21,194 nt of DNA from Dehalococcoidia bacterium UBA6627 (GTDB lineage Bacteria > Chloroflexota > Dehalococcoidia > UBA2979). The DNA lies in the NCBI GenBank assembly GCA_002455955.1, contig DKLZ01000009.1, forward strand, positions 1 to 21,194. Reading direction: 5' to 3'. Below, piece by piece: positions 1-7,668 of the stretch (within the stretch, counting starts at the first letter, position 1; every line of letters starts with the position of its first letter). The position numbers and the translations under genes were made by a program. Below the pieces are notes generated by a model, which saw nothing but the letters and a program-made list of their open reading frames with translations, made no database searches and was not told the origin of the DNA.

Positions 1-593
1 TTTCCCTCGCTTCAAATATTATTGAGCGTGTTTCACAACCGATAGTTGTCATCCTTGCTGGAGTTTCCGGTAGCGGAAAATCGACAGTAGGTGCTGCTCT
101 TGCGGCGCGGATTGGCGCAGCCTACGTCTCGTCTGACGTTGTTCGAAAACAACTGATTGGATTAACACCACGGATGCACGTCCCTGCCGATCAAATAAGT
201 CATGTCTACGGAGATGAGATGAGTGCGCGGACTTACGAGGTTATGCGGCAACGGACTGTCGAGCATCTTTCACTGAAACGTCCGGTTGTTCTTGATGCAA
301 CGCACTCACGTAGGCGAGAGCGAGAGGCGGCTCTCGAGGTCGCAAGATTGGCGAAAGTTCCAGCTTTGATAGTAGAGCTTCGGGTACCCGAGGAATCAGC
401 ACGTATGCGGATTAACCATCGTGAAACTGACTCACTCACGACCTCTGATGCCACATTCGCTATCTATCCAGAGCAGGTTGCTACGTTCGAGAAGATCGAT
501 GATTCTGAAGGAGCGAATCTTGTCCTAGATGCTTCAGGAAAGTTAAACGCTGTTGTTGACAACATAGTCAGTTCGCTCCCTCAGGTCAGATAG
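1..593 (+). CDS. P-loop AAA-type kinase (COG0645-like), 3' part of a gene cut by the window edge
   Basis: The open frame runs in from the left edge (reading from base 3) and ends at TAG 591-593, leaving 196 codons. A Walker A loop, GVSGSGKST, is encoded at 60-86. It is followed by an S-S-D-V-V-R-K substrate-side segment, a hydrophobic strand VVLDATHSRRRER (Walker B/lid region, about 286-324) and SDATFAIYPEQ near the end. This layout matches the predicted kinases of COG0645, which often form the C-terminal half of a two-domain protein whose N-terminal half is an aminoglycoside-phosphotransferase-like domain. The missing upstream part could be that domain, but it is outside the window. It probably phosphorylates a small molecule with ATP in the cytoplasm; the substrate is unknown. 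The downstream acyl-CoA dehydrogenase is on the same strand after 63 bases, so co-transcription is possible. Confidence 0.75.
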   Translation, partial: SLASNIIERVSQPIVVILAGVSGSGKSTVGAALAARIGAAYVSSDVVRKQLIGLTPRMHVPADQISHVYGDEMSARTYEVMRQRTVEHLSLKRPVVLDATHSRRREREAALEVARLAKVPALIVELRVPEESARMRINHRETDSLTTSDATFAIYPEQVATFEKIDDSEGANLVLDASGKLNAVVDNIVSSLPQVR

Positions 594-656
594 TTGATAT
601 TCCAAAGTGGTTTGCTAGCGACGTGCGGCAGTAATCTCGTCCAGTGAGGTGTTTTA

Positions 657-1820
657 ATGCCTGATTTTCTTCCTTCTGATATCCAACTCTTAAGTGACCA
701 AATGGGCATGCTGGTAGCGGAGCAATTGCGTCCTCTTGAGGAGGAATTGTCACCTGACCCTCGGGTTGCAATTCCTGATGAGATCGCTCAACTGGTTCGG
801 CAGCGATCGCATGCGGCAGGAATGTGGTCACTCACTCAACCAGTCGAATTTGGAGGTAAAGCAGCGGGAGCACTTGCCCAGACCGCGGTACGCGAAACAC
901 TTGCGGCAGGTCATCTTCGTCTTGCACGTTACGTTTTCGGCCCTGACCCGGGCGTTCTTGCGTCGGTTGTGGGGGATCTTAAGGAGCAATATCTAAATCC
1001 TTTGTTGCGCGGCGAAAAGCGAGGAGCGTTCGCGTTCACTGAACCCAGTGGAATTGCTGAACACAAGCCAACTTGGGCTATTTGGGACGGAGATGACTTG
1101 CTCATCTCCGGTCGTAAATCGTTTGTTACCGGTGGAGGGACAGCTGATTACTACACAGTGCTAATCAATGTTGAGGGCTCCGAAGGATCATCAAGACCAT
1201 CCGGACCAGCAATGATTGTGATCGACCGTGCGAATGCTGGTGTGAAGATCGAAAGCGAATTTCACAGCCTTGAGGGCGGTTCGCATGTCGAGCTTAGCTT
1301 TGATGCAGCGCGAGTCCCAGCCTGGCATCTGATTGGTGAGGTGGGTGAAGGTATGCCGAGGGCACTCGGCAACATTGGTCATGAACGACTTGCGGTTGCA
1401 GCTGGCATGGCCGGATTGTCTCTTTGGGCTGTCAATCTCATCGACGATCGTGCTAAGGAGATTCATCGTAATGGTCAGCGATTTGGAGACCGTGAAGGGG
1501 TTCGACTTCGCTATGCGGACCTCCGTATAGCCACCTACGCCGCACGCAGTGTCCTGTACCGTAGCGCACGTCTTGTAGATGACCGAGGTGATGGCGCAAT
1601 CAACGAAGTGATGGTCGCAAAAGTGTTTTGTACCGAGCAAGCTGGTTTTGTTATCGACCAAGCAGTGCAACTTGCGGGCGGGGGAGCTTTGGTCGTAGGG
1701 CACCCTCTTGAACGAGCTTACCGTGAGGTACGTTCTTCACGGTTCACCGGTGGGGCTTCCGATATTCTCCGCCTCAACATCGCGCGCGGTCGATTAGAGT
1801 TTGACGCGGGACAAGTTTAA
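657..1820 (+). CDS. Acyl-CoA dehydrogenase family flavoprotein
   Basis: 387 residues, normal for the family. The FAD/substrate motif FAFTEPSG is at residues 125-132, the SGRKSFVTGG beta-domain segment at 151-160, and the C-terminal helix block with QAVQLAGGGAL and LERAYREVRSSRF at 335-363. Known members oxidise acyl-CoA thioesters to the trans-2-enoyl-CoA and pass electrons to an electron transfer flavoprotein. The canonical catalytic glutamate of the Y-E-G-T motif is not present: the aligned segment reads RFTGGASDI, with Gly365 at that place. Long-chain and isovaleryl types also lack it there and take the base from another helix; here acids near residues 263-264 (LIDD) are candidates. AGTGAGGTG at 643-651 supports the ATG at 657. 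No ETF or thiolase gene is adjacent, so the substrate cannot be inferred from context. It could also be a non-canonical dehydrogenase acting on another thioester. Confidence 0.88.
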   Translation: MPDFLPSDIQLLSDQMGMLVAEQLRPLEEELSPDPRVAIPDEIAQLVRQRSHAAGMWSLTQPVEFGGKAAGALAQTAVRETLAAGHLRLARYVFGPDPGVLASVVGDLKEQYLNPLLRGEKRGAFAFTEPSGIAEHKPTWAIWDGDDLLISGRKSFVTGGGTADYYTVLINVEGSEGSSRPSGPAMIVIDRANAGVKIESEFHSLEGGSHVELSFDAARVPAWHLIGEVGEGMPRALGNIGHERLAVAAGMAGLSLWAVNLIDDRAKEIHRNGQRFGDREGVRLRYADLRIATYAARSVLYRSARLVDDRGDGAINEVMVAKVFCTEQAGFVIDQAVQLAGGGALVVGHPLERAYREVRSSRFTGGASDILRLNIARGRLEFDAGQV

Positions 1821-1930
1821 ATAGCTGATACGCAGTGATATGCCCTGCTCACTTATTTCTTGACTACGATCGGATAATCGCAAACGTCTCTAGTTCGACT
1901 AAGAGTTTGCTTGTTGCTTAGAGTTGTCAC

Positions 1931-2458
1931 ATGGCATTAATCGACATAGCACCTTGGTCCAAGGATCCAGAGACGCGAGCTCTTCGTGCCCTCGCTCGGG
2001 CCAATCGATCACTTCCGAAAAGGCATCGCCCTGATGACGCGCTGCAAATCGTGTGTGATTTGGCACGCTCATTGACTGATGCTACCTATGCGGCACTCGC
2101 AATCACTGATGATCGCAATAACACGGAGGGATTCATGGTTTCGGGCCTTGATGGCGCAACGCTCAACGCGCTGAAGACTCCTCCACAAGGACATGGTCCA
2201 CTTGGATCACTGAGATATGACGGCCGTCCAGTTCGATACGAAAACATTGATGAGCATGCGCGTTCGTTTGGCTTCCCTTCGAATCATCCAGAGATGAAAC
2301 AATTGATGGGGGTAGCGATTTGGTCCGGTGCAGAGGTGCGCGGGGCTCTATATGTCACAGACCCTCATGGTAGTCGTATGTTCGATGACCACGACGAAGA
2401 GCTACTGCTGACACTTGCCAAACATGCCTCGAAAATTGTTGAGACAGAGTGGTACTGA
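1931..2458 (+). CDS. Stand-alone GAF domain protein, DevS/DosT-like heme-GAF type
   Basis: 175 residues, almost all one GAF domain (about 33-170) with no kinase, cyclase or DNA-binding part. The segment GFPSNHPEMKQLMGVAI (114-130) followed by GALYVTD (138-144) and FDDHDEELLLTLA closely resembles the first GAF domain of the mycobacterial sensors DevS and DosT (from memory of their sequence). In those proteins the histidine in GFPPxHPPM is the proximal heme ligand; His119 occupies that place here. This suggests heme, and so gas or redox sensing, but heme binding is an inference, since many GAF domains of this subfamily are uncharacterised. No obvious ribosome site precedes the ATG. It ends 8 bases before the convergent dienelactone hydrolase gene. 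With no output domain it would have to act through a partner encoded elsewhere. Confidence 0.8.
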   Translation: MALIDIAPWSKDPETRALRALARANRSLPKRHRPDDALQIVCDLARSLTDATYAALAITDDRNNTEGFMVSGLDGATLNALKTPPQGHGPLGSLRYDGRPVRYENIDEHARSFGFPSNHPEMKQLMGVAIWSGAEVRGALYVTDPHGSRMFDDHDEELLLTLAKHASKIVETEWY

Positions 2459-2466
2459 ATTACTCG

Positions 2467-3141
2467 TTACCCAGTCAGGTACTGCTCAAACCATTCCACT
2501 GATTTCATCCAAGAATCCATAGCTGCTTTTTCGTTATACGAAGGTCGTGTGTCGTTGAAAAATGAATGCTCTGCCCCGTTGTAGACAGTGATGTTGTTCG
2601 TAATGCCGTGTTCGTTGAGGGTCGTTCGCAGCATATCTACCTGCTCGATTGGGATGCCAGTGTCTTCAGAACCATAGGAGCCAAGAACCGGGACTTTGAT
2701 CTTCGCGATTTGTTCGGCTGAAGGCATTCCACCTCCGTAGTACACGTGAACAGCGTCAACGTTCGAGGTAGGTCTGATTGCAGTAGCTAGAGTCAGACCG
2801 CCTCCCAGGCAATATCCCACGCAGCCAACTTTTTCTAACTCCTGTTCGGTCTTGATCCATCCGATGGCGGTGTCGATCTCCTGTGCTGCAACATCGCGCT
2901 CCATAGCCATCATGAGCTTGCGCGCTTCGTCCGGTTCGGTAGTGACTTGGCCATGGTAGAGGTCAGGCGCGAATGCGAGATAACCCTCTATAGAGTAGCG
3001 ATCTGCGATCTCTTTGATGTCGTCGGTCAGGCCCCACCACTCTTGGATGACAATCAACGCAGCCTTCGCGTCGTCATCTTCCGGTTCAGCGAGGTAACCA
3101 GGAATTTCGAGACCTTGGTGTTCAATCGTGAAATCTGGCAT
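2467..3141 (-). CDS. Dienelactone hydrolase family protein
   Basis: 224 residues, the usual size for a single-domain dienelactone hydrolase. The catalytic Cys-Asp-His triad is visible: Cys111 in GYCLGG, Asp160 in GSEDTGIP and His192 in GAEHSFFND. The conserved glutamate that activates the cysteine is Glu34 in IQEWWGL. Family members hydrolyse dienelactone to maleylacetate in chloroaromatic breakdown, but many bacterial copies are general carboxyl-ester hydrolases, and no aromatic-degradation genes are adjacent. Cytoplasmic, with no signal peptide. The ATG has a GAGGGG ribosome site about 7 bases upstream on the minus strand. It lies 86 bases downstream of the DUF192 lipoprotein gene on the same strand. 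Confidence 0.9.
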   Translation of the reverse strand: MPDFTIEHQGLEIPGYLAEPEDDDAKAALIVIQEWWGLTDDIKEIADRYSIEGYLAFAPDLYHGQVTTEPDEARKLMMAMERDVAAQEIDTAIGWIKTEQELEKVGCVGYCLGGGLTLATAIRPTSNVDAVHVYYGGGMPSAEQIAKIKVPVLGSYGSEDTGIPIEQVDMLRTTLNEHGITNNITVYNGAEHSFFNDTRPSYNEKAAMDSWMKSVEWFEQYLTG

Positions 3142-3227
3142 GACGCGCCCCTCTCGAGCTATGGGCTAATCCGCTTGGCTATTGCAGATTATAGCGATTA
3201 GTCGTCTCGAACCCAGCATTAGAAAGT

Positions 3228-3869
3228 TTATTGTCGCAAGGAATCAGGAATCTCGAAATCAAGTCTCACCTGATCTCCGGGTTCGATATCATGATTCACG
3301 TACCAATCAACTGGCGCTTCAATCGCATAGCGATATGGTTCATCAGGCTTTTGGGGTATCTCAGATTCTTTCTTGAGCGTCATGATCTCGAGGATTATCC
3401 CGTTTCCGTTGATGAATGCTATTGATAAATCGTAGTAAGTATTGCGCATCCAGAAACTCTGTCGAGTCGGTTCCTCGTACCAAAACAGCATGCCTCGTTC
3501 TCCGAGGTTGCGACGCCCTGACAAGCCAACGTTGTATTCATTCCGAGGAGGCACCTCGATCGGGAGGACGACTACAGAACCGTCGGCGCTTGTCATCATT
3601 ACTCTTTGAAGTTCGCTTGTGGGTATATATGCAGTTGAGGCAACAGGTTCGTCGGGGCTTGCAGTCACGACGACATGACGTGTCGGGTCTGATATAGGTT
3701 TAGTAACGATTGCCGTAGTTTGTAGCGGAGTCGTGGAGATGGAGATGGCAGTCTCCTCTGGCACCACTGTCGGAGTGGATTCCAGAATGTGATTATCGTT
3801 GTTGCAGGCGATTAGGAGAGAGAAAATACTAGCGGCCGCGAGCGTTACTGTTTGCTGTTGATGTTTCAT
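3228..3869 (-). CDS. DUF192 domain lipoprotein
   Basis: I place the start at the ATG at 3869-3867 rather than an upstream codon at 3941. From 3869 the protein opens MKHQQQT, then a hydrophobic stretch ending in the lipobox L-I-A-C (Cys22), a typical lipoprotein signal, and the divergent neighbour at 3916 is no longer overlapped. The 213-residue protein has a low-complexity Thr/Ser/Pro/Val linker (about 30-75). The C-terminal DUF192 domain (about 100-205) shows GMLFWY at 126-131, SFWMRNT at 138-144 and SIAFINGNGIILEI at 149-162. DUF192 (COG1430) proteins are small extracytoplasmic beta proteins of unsettled function. Probably tethered to the outer face of the membrane. The ribosome site is weak. 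Confidence 0.85.
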   Translation of the reverse strand: MKHQQQTVTLAAASIFSLLIACNNDNHILESTPTVVPEETAISISTTPLQTTAIVTKPISDPTRHVVVTASPDEPVASTAYIPTSELQRVMMTSADGSVVVLPIEVPPRNEYNVGLSGRRNLGERGMLFWYEEPTRQSFWMRNTYYDLSIAFINGNGIILEIMTLKKESEIPQKPDEPYRYAIEAPVDWYVNHDIEPGDQVRLDFEIPDSLRQ

Positions 3870-3915
3870 ACCGATTAGCCCATCAAGATAATGATACAAA
3901 GGTCGTTGACATGAT

Positions 3916-4707
3916 ATGGATAACACTGCGAGGCTACGCACCGTGACTGTTGACGATTCATTGGCGCTAGCTCTCGAACTATGGCCAGATGCTCGCGATT
4001 ATGGGCAGGTCAAAGATGCGAGCGCACTTGATGGATTGCTTGAGAGTCTAGGGCAGCCCGGTGCGATCGGCTTCGACTGCGGGCTTCGGAATACCTTCAC
4101 ATGCTTTGCGCCGGATGAGACTGCTGTGATTACCCTCCCTTCTGGCGAAAAGACGATGAGTGATTCTGAGGCGCGATTCATTGGCCATGTACTTGTAACG
4201 CGCACACTGCTTGCGGCAGGGTTACACGTCGATCAGCGTGTTATAAGTGCGATGGCCGCGAGTTATGCATTTTCGTGGACAGCTCTCGGTGGTCGATATG
4301 GTCAGACCCCGCTCGCGTTAGCAACATCGCTTTGGTTGATAGCACTTGATCCACTCAGTAATTCCGATCGTCCGATTGCAATCGAGTGGGATGCGGAGTG
4401 TTTCGATGATCCACAGCGTTGGGATCTTCAGTACCGACTGTTCTCACACTACGATATCCGAGGGCGTGCTATCGACTGGGTGGTGTATGTTGCCAGTGCG
4501 GTGGAACGTCGAGAAGGGTGCTCGATTTATACGATTGTCGAGCCGCTTTTGCGAATGGGTGGCGACAATCAGGTTGGACTTGCACTGTCGTCCTATTCTC
4601 AATCGGAGGACGCGACGCTCGCAGCGGTTAACGCCGCAGCGATGTTAGATCGAGGTCGTGTCGCCACATTACTAAAGAGTTACCTCGGATCGAAATCACC
4701 GGATTGA
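3916..4707 (+). CDS. Hypothetical protein, family not recognised
   Basis: 263 residues with no motif I can assign. The first third is mixed and acidic, with the segment AIGFDCGLRN near residues 50-59. The remainder looks mainly helical, with a long apolar helix-rich stretch around residues 90-145 that is too polar for clear membrane spans. Two cysteines (Cys55, Cys63) sit close together. There is no signal peptide. It is divergent from the DUF192 lipoprotein gene with a 46-base gap and convergent with the HAD gene. The start is uncertain: the ATG at 3916 has no ribosome site, while an in-frame GTG at 3943 has GAGG at 3930-3933, nine bases upstream. Codon use looks like that of its neighbours, and the frame is open for 263 codons, so I take it as a real gene. 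Confidence 0.7.
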   Translation: MDNTARLRTVTVDDSLALALELWPDARDYGQVKDASALDGLLESLGQPGAIGFDCGLRNTFTCFAPDETAVITLPSGEKTMSDSEARFIGHVLVTRTLLAAGLHVDQRVISAMAASYAFSWTALGGRYGQTPLALATSLWLIALDPLSNSDRPIAIEWDAECFDDPQRWDLQYRLFSHYDIRGRAIDWVVYVASAVERREGCSIYTIVEPLLRMGGDNQVGLALSSYSQSEDATLAAVNAAAMLDRGRVATLLKSYLGSKSPD

Positions 4708-4752
4708 TAACTCGAGGCGTGAGCTCAGTAAGTTTTGAATATTGGCTTCAGG

Positions 4753-5151
4753 TTAGGAGTCTAGATCACGTTCTGCGAATTCAGTAATCGCATCCAGTAC
4801 TTCGAGTAGTTCACGGTCATCGGGGCCAGCCATGTCAGGTATGTGGTAGCCGTAGAACGCATCGATAATGCTCTTATGATCGTCAATAACGTAGTCGGGG
4901 AACACGTTTACATCGTATGTTTTGAGTCGCTCGTGATGATCTTCTAAAGGCTTCAGGAAGTAATCCTCGACAAAATCGTCAAGTTTATGACGACGCATAT
5001 CCCAGCGGCGGATTCCAACACCAGACCATATATAGATCTTATGCCCATCCTCTTTTAAACGTGTGAAGACGTCATGAGCATGATTTCGAAGCTTCCCATC
5101 CCACATAATTAAGGTGTTATCGACGTCAAAGAATATGTTCAATTTTCTCAT
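4753..5151 (-). CDS. HAD-superfamily hydrolase (small, capless)
   Basis: 132 residues with the four HAD motifs: DVDNT (nucleophile Asp9 and acid/base Asp11), Ser43 in IWSG, Lys67 in FLKPLE, and the Mg-binding acids Asp90-Asp91 in YVIDDHKS. There is little room for a cap domain. Such enzymes hydrolyse phosphate esters or act on phosphorylated macromolecules; the substrate is unknown. AGGA five bases before the ATG on the minus strand supports the start. It is the last gene of a minus-strand run, 54 bases behind the alpha/beta hydrolase. The acidic C-terminus and the HDVFTRLKEDGHKIYIWSG segment are typical of phosphatase-like HADs. Confidence 0.85.
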   Translation of the reverse strand: MRKLNIFFDVDNTLIMWDGKLRNHAHDVFTRLKEDGHKIYIWSGVGIRRWDMRRHKLDDFVEDYFLKPLEDHHERLKTYDVNVFPDYVIDDHKSIIDAFYGYHIPDMAGPDDRELLEVLDAITEFAERDLDS

Positions 5152-5205
5152 AGAGTCCTATAGTTCTTGCTAGAAATAGTTGCCTTATATAGCTAGGTTT
5201 TCAAT

Positions 5206-5973
5206 TTACTTACTCAGGAAATCGCCGACGATATGGTTGAATAAAGCAGGCGCCTCAAAGTAGACCGAGTGACCGCACCCGGGGACTACTTCGAATTTCG
5301 ACCCTTGTACAATCTCATGGACTTGCTTAATGATCTTGGGTGGTGTGATGAGGTCGTCACTTCCTACCAGAAATAGTGTGGGTATTTCGAGTTGCGACAC
5401 CTCTATCTGCGTCGGTGCGTCAGGGTTAGCTTTTTGGATGGCGCGTGGCGGGTTGAGATCGAAGATTTGACGATAAAGGAACCACTCCGCGGGATTCTCG
5501 TCTCGAAACGTTTTTCCGAGCGCGCGTGTGGTAAGCGGTGCCTCTGATTCCACTTGAGCGGTCTGTAACTCAGTGATTTGTTCTGAGAGCTTGGGCCAGG
5601 AGAAGAAACCCCAGGTGTCAGCCATTACCAAGCTGTCTACTCGTTCCGGTTGCCGTACCGAAAATCCCAGTGCCGATCGTCCACCCATCGATTGGGCGAT
5701 TAGATTTGTGCTTTCGATCTTGAGGTAATCAAGTAGCGCCTCTAGATCATCGACGAAGCGCTGGTTCCCGATCTCACTTGGGTCGATCGATCTACCGAAA
5801 CCCCGATGATCGATTGAGATGCAACGGTAGCTCTCTCTGAAATGCGGAATCTGTTGCCACCAAGATAGGTGATTCCCTCCCGCGCCGTGCAGGAAAATGA
5901 GGGACTTTTCCTGATCATTAGGGTTTTGTTCGTCGTAAAACAACTCAATGTCGTTAATCGATGCGAAAGGCAT
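5206..5973 (-). CDS. Alpha/beta hydrolase
   Basis: 255 residues with a full alpha/beta-hydrolase fold pattern: the oxyanion-hole segment FLHGAGG at 28-33, nucleophile elbow AQSMGG with Ser95, Asp207 in GSDDLITPP, and His235 in GCGHSVYFE. The lid region is about residues 120-180. Likely a cytoplasmic esterase, lactonase or C-C hydrolase; substrate specificity cannot be read from the sequence. Its ATG lies 2 bases after the stop of the thioredoxin-like gene upstream, so the two are almost surely co-transcribed and probably translationally coupled. A GAGG element lies within the end of that upstream gene. Confidence 0.9.
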   Translation of the reverse strand: MPFASINDIELFYDEQNPNDQEKSLIFLHGAGGNHLSWWQQIPHFRESYRCISIDHRGFGRSIDPSEIGNQRFVDDLEALLDYLKIESTNLIAQSMGGRSALGFSVRQPERVDSLVMADTWGFFSWPKLSEQITELQTAQVESEAPLTTRALGKTFRDENPAEWFLYRQIFDLNPPRAIQKANPDAPTQIEVSQLEIPTLFLVGSDDLITPPKIIKQVHEIVQGSKFEVVPGCGHSVYFEAPALFNHIVGDFLSK

Positions 5974-5975
5974 TC

Positions 5976-6980
5976 TCAGCTCGCCTCGAGAGCTGGAGCG
6001 ACACAGGAAGTGAAGGTGAATGCGAAGGCAGCAAGTCCATCATCATCGGTCTCGAGGACTATTGTATGTCGATTAACGTCGGTGTCTGCGACCAGATTGT
6101 ACATCCGAGGTACATCAACGCTTAGCTTACCTGAGGTTACGTCAGTTCCTGCAGTGTCTTCGATCGGTTTCCCATCAAGAAAGACACGCAATTCGGCGGT
6201 CTCGCCTGTCAGAGGCGGATGTAGCACCAGATTGAGGTCTGCGGCCATGTAGTCTAGATGCATCCGACTTGTTTTACGTGCACCGTACGGACGGGCAGCA
6301 GACTCTGTTTGCAGGATCCAATCACCCTCGAAATAAAGCATTCCTTCCACATGTTTTCCAGGATCGGTGTACGTCGATGGTTGATCAGGAGCAATATTTG
6401 CAATATTGCCAATATTCCCTCGAGTAAGGCCGCAATACAGTTCAGGCGTCACTCGATAGCAAACCGCTCCTGCTGCATCCTCATCACGAATTGGGCTCAT
6501 CACCTCTGGCATGGTTGCGCTGAAGCCTTCTTGTTCGGAGAGCAAAGCCTGAATTAACTGTTCGGACTCGACGTAGCTACCCTCGCCATAGTGCCGCGCT
6601 TGTATCTTTCCTTCGACGTTGATGAAGTATTTTGCAGGCCAATAGCGATTCGCGTAGGCACTCCAGATCTTCAATTCGGAATCAAGTACTACCGGATAAT
6701 CGATGGCGAGCTCGGATATAGCTCGTTTCACGTGGTCCGAATTTCTGGCGAATGTGAACTCAGGCGTATGGACGCCAATGATTCGGAGGCCATGCTCGGA
6801 ATACCTTCGGTGCCACTCCCTCACATAAGGGGATGTTCGAAGACAATTCATGCAGGTGTAATCCCAGAAGTCGATGAGTACGGGCTGCCCTGAGTCACGG
6901 ATTGAAAGTGGATCACCCTGCAGCCATTCACCACCTGCGAGTTCGGGAGCGTAGACAGGTCCCTTCTCTTCCTCTGTCAT
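5976..6980 (-). CDS. DipZ-type thioredoxin-like protein with C-terminal beta-sandwich domain
   Basis: 334 residues. The N-terminal half is a thioredoxin/TlpA fold: LIDFWDYTCMNCLRTSPY places a CxxC pair at Cys43 and Cys46, followed by HTPEFTFARN and RYWPAKYFINVEG, the cis-Pro region. The C-terminal half (about 185-330) contains YFEGDWILQTESAARP and LNLVLHPPL, like the carbohydrate-binding-module-like domain of mycobacterial DipZ. Known DipZ proteins carry an N-terminal CcdA-type membrane part; this one has neither that nor a signal peptide, so it appears cytoplasmic. It would be a thiol-disulfide oxidoreductase or peroxidase-like reductant. AGGA seven bases before the ATG supports the start. 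A small NIG-NIA-NIA repeat lies in the linker. Runs directly into the alpha/beta hydrolase gene. Confidence 0.85.
   Translation of the reverse strand: MTEEEKGPVYAPELAGGEWLQGDPLSIRDSGQPVLIDFWDYTCMNCLRTSPYVREWHRRYSEHGLRIIGVHTPEFTFARNSDHVKRAISELAIDYPVVLDSELKIWSAYANRYWPAKYFINVEGKIQARHYGEGSYVESEQLIQALLSEQEGFSATMPEVMSPIRDEDAAGAVCYRVTPELYCGLTRGNIGNIANIAPDQPSTYTDPGKHVEGMLYFEGDWILQTESAARPYGARKTSRMHLDYMAADLNLVLHPPLTGETAELRVFLDGKPIEDTAGTDVTSGKLSVDVPRMYNLVADTDVNRHTIVLETDDDGLAAFAFTFTSCVAPALEAS
6390..6416 (-). repeat. Three 9-base tandem units inside the thioredoxin-like gene
   Basis: On the plus strand three consecutive units each end in CAATATT or the like (6390-6398, 6399-6407, 6408-6416). On the coding strand they give N-I-G, N-I-A, N-I-A. 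The repeat lies in the linker between the thioredoxin fold and the C-terminal domain. It keeps the frame and is probably a slippage-derived length variant. Confidence 0.75.
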
Positions 6981-7038
6981 TTCGAATTCCTATCGACTTG
7001 ATTAGTTTCTTTCAGCATTGGGGTCATAGTTCGAACAA

Positions 7039-7578
7039 TCAAGCTTCTGGATAACCGTCAGCAGCGATTATTGCTTCGATTTGTTGCCGATGATCGGTGT
7101 CGTGTACCCGTATAAACAGAAACCACGAGCGACTGTTCAGCTCACCGAAGTTCCCCTGTGGAGATGTCAGGTCTAGATTTACCATTGGCGGTAATCTCTC
7201 GGGTAGTGAGGCTAGTTTCACCGAATGTTCGGCGAGATGTTTCCGGAGACGCGAGAACGAGATTGGCGCTTTTGTTTCCGGTGGTTGCTCACGCATATCC
7301 TCAGGGCGCCCAGCTGCGAGGTCTTCGACTAACTGCAAAGTTTCTCTGGACCATGCTAGTAGGTGTTCAATAATCTGGCGTGTACTCCATTCCTCGTCGC
7401 TAGGTGCCCAATCGGCTTGAGTGTCGCTCATCCGATCGATTAATTGGAGTATCATTCCCCGCTCTACGATCGTGCGTGGCCATAATTCGATCCAGTCCCG
7501 CTGTTCTGCCTGTGTGACGAGGTAATCACGAACCCGTTGTTGATTCTCACTAAGCCTATTTTCTACCGAGTCAGTCAT
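7039..7578 (-). CDS. DinB/YfiT-family putative metal-dependent protein
   Basis: 179 residues forming a likely four-helix bundle. The metal-binding histidine triad of the DinB superfamily is visible as His72 in IIEHLLAW, and His159 and His163 in RVHDTDHRQQIE. Family members include bacillithiol/mycothiol S-transferases and maleylpyruvate isomerase-like enzymes; the actual reaction here is unknown. AAGG about 8 bases before the ATG may serve as a weak ribosome site. It is first in a minus-strand run with the thioredoxin-like protein, the alpha/beta hydrolase and the HAD protein. A thiol-related role would fit the thioredoxin neighbour, but that is only a suggestion. Divergent from the first aminotransferase across 90 bases. 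Confidence 0.85.
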   Translation of the reverse strand: MTDSVENRLSENQQRVRDYLVTQAEQRDWIELWPRTIVERGMILQLIDRMSDTQADWAPSDEEWSTRQIIEHLLAWSRETLQLVEDLAAGRPEDMREQPPETKAPISFSRLRKHLAEHSVKLASLPERLPPMVNLDLTSPQGNFGELNSRSWFLFIRVHDTDHRQQIEAIIAADGYPEA

Positions 7579-7668
7579 TATCTAAACCTTTTCCCCATGT
7601 ATGTATGTCGACCATACCGCTCTAGTGCCCTTGTGGGCGTCTCAGGTCACCCTTAGGCTGGCCCGACT

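Noticed and set aside
1191..1703. Minus-strand open frame inside the acyl-CoA dehydrogenase gene
   Set aside because: It lies fully within a well-supported gene, has no ribosome site and an unlikely composition.
1860..1878. TTGACT followed by GATAAT before the GAF gene, like a sigma-70 promoter
   Set aside because: The two boxes are only 7 bases apart, far from the needed 16-18, and no matching partner box is found at the right distance from either.
3887..3911. GATAAT and TTGACA in the gap between the DUF192 gene and the hypothetical gene
   Set aside because: TTGACA lies downstream of GATAAT and just before the ATG, so the order and spacing do not form a plus-strand promoter.
7627..7638. 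GCCC-TTGT-GGGC hairpin between the DinB and aminotransferase genes
   Set aside because: A four-pair stem in a divergent intergenic gap is too short to call a regulatory element.
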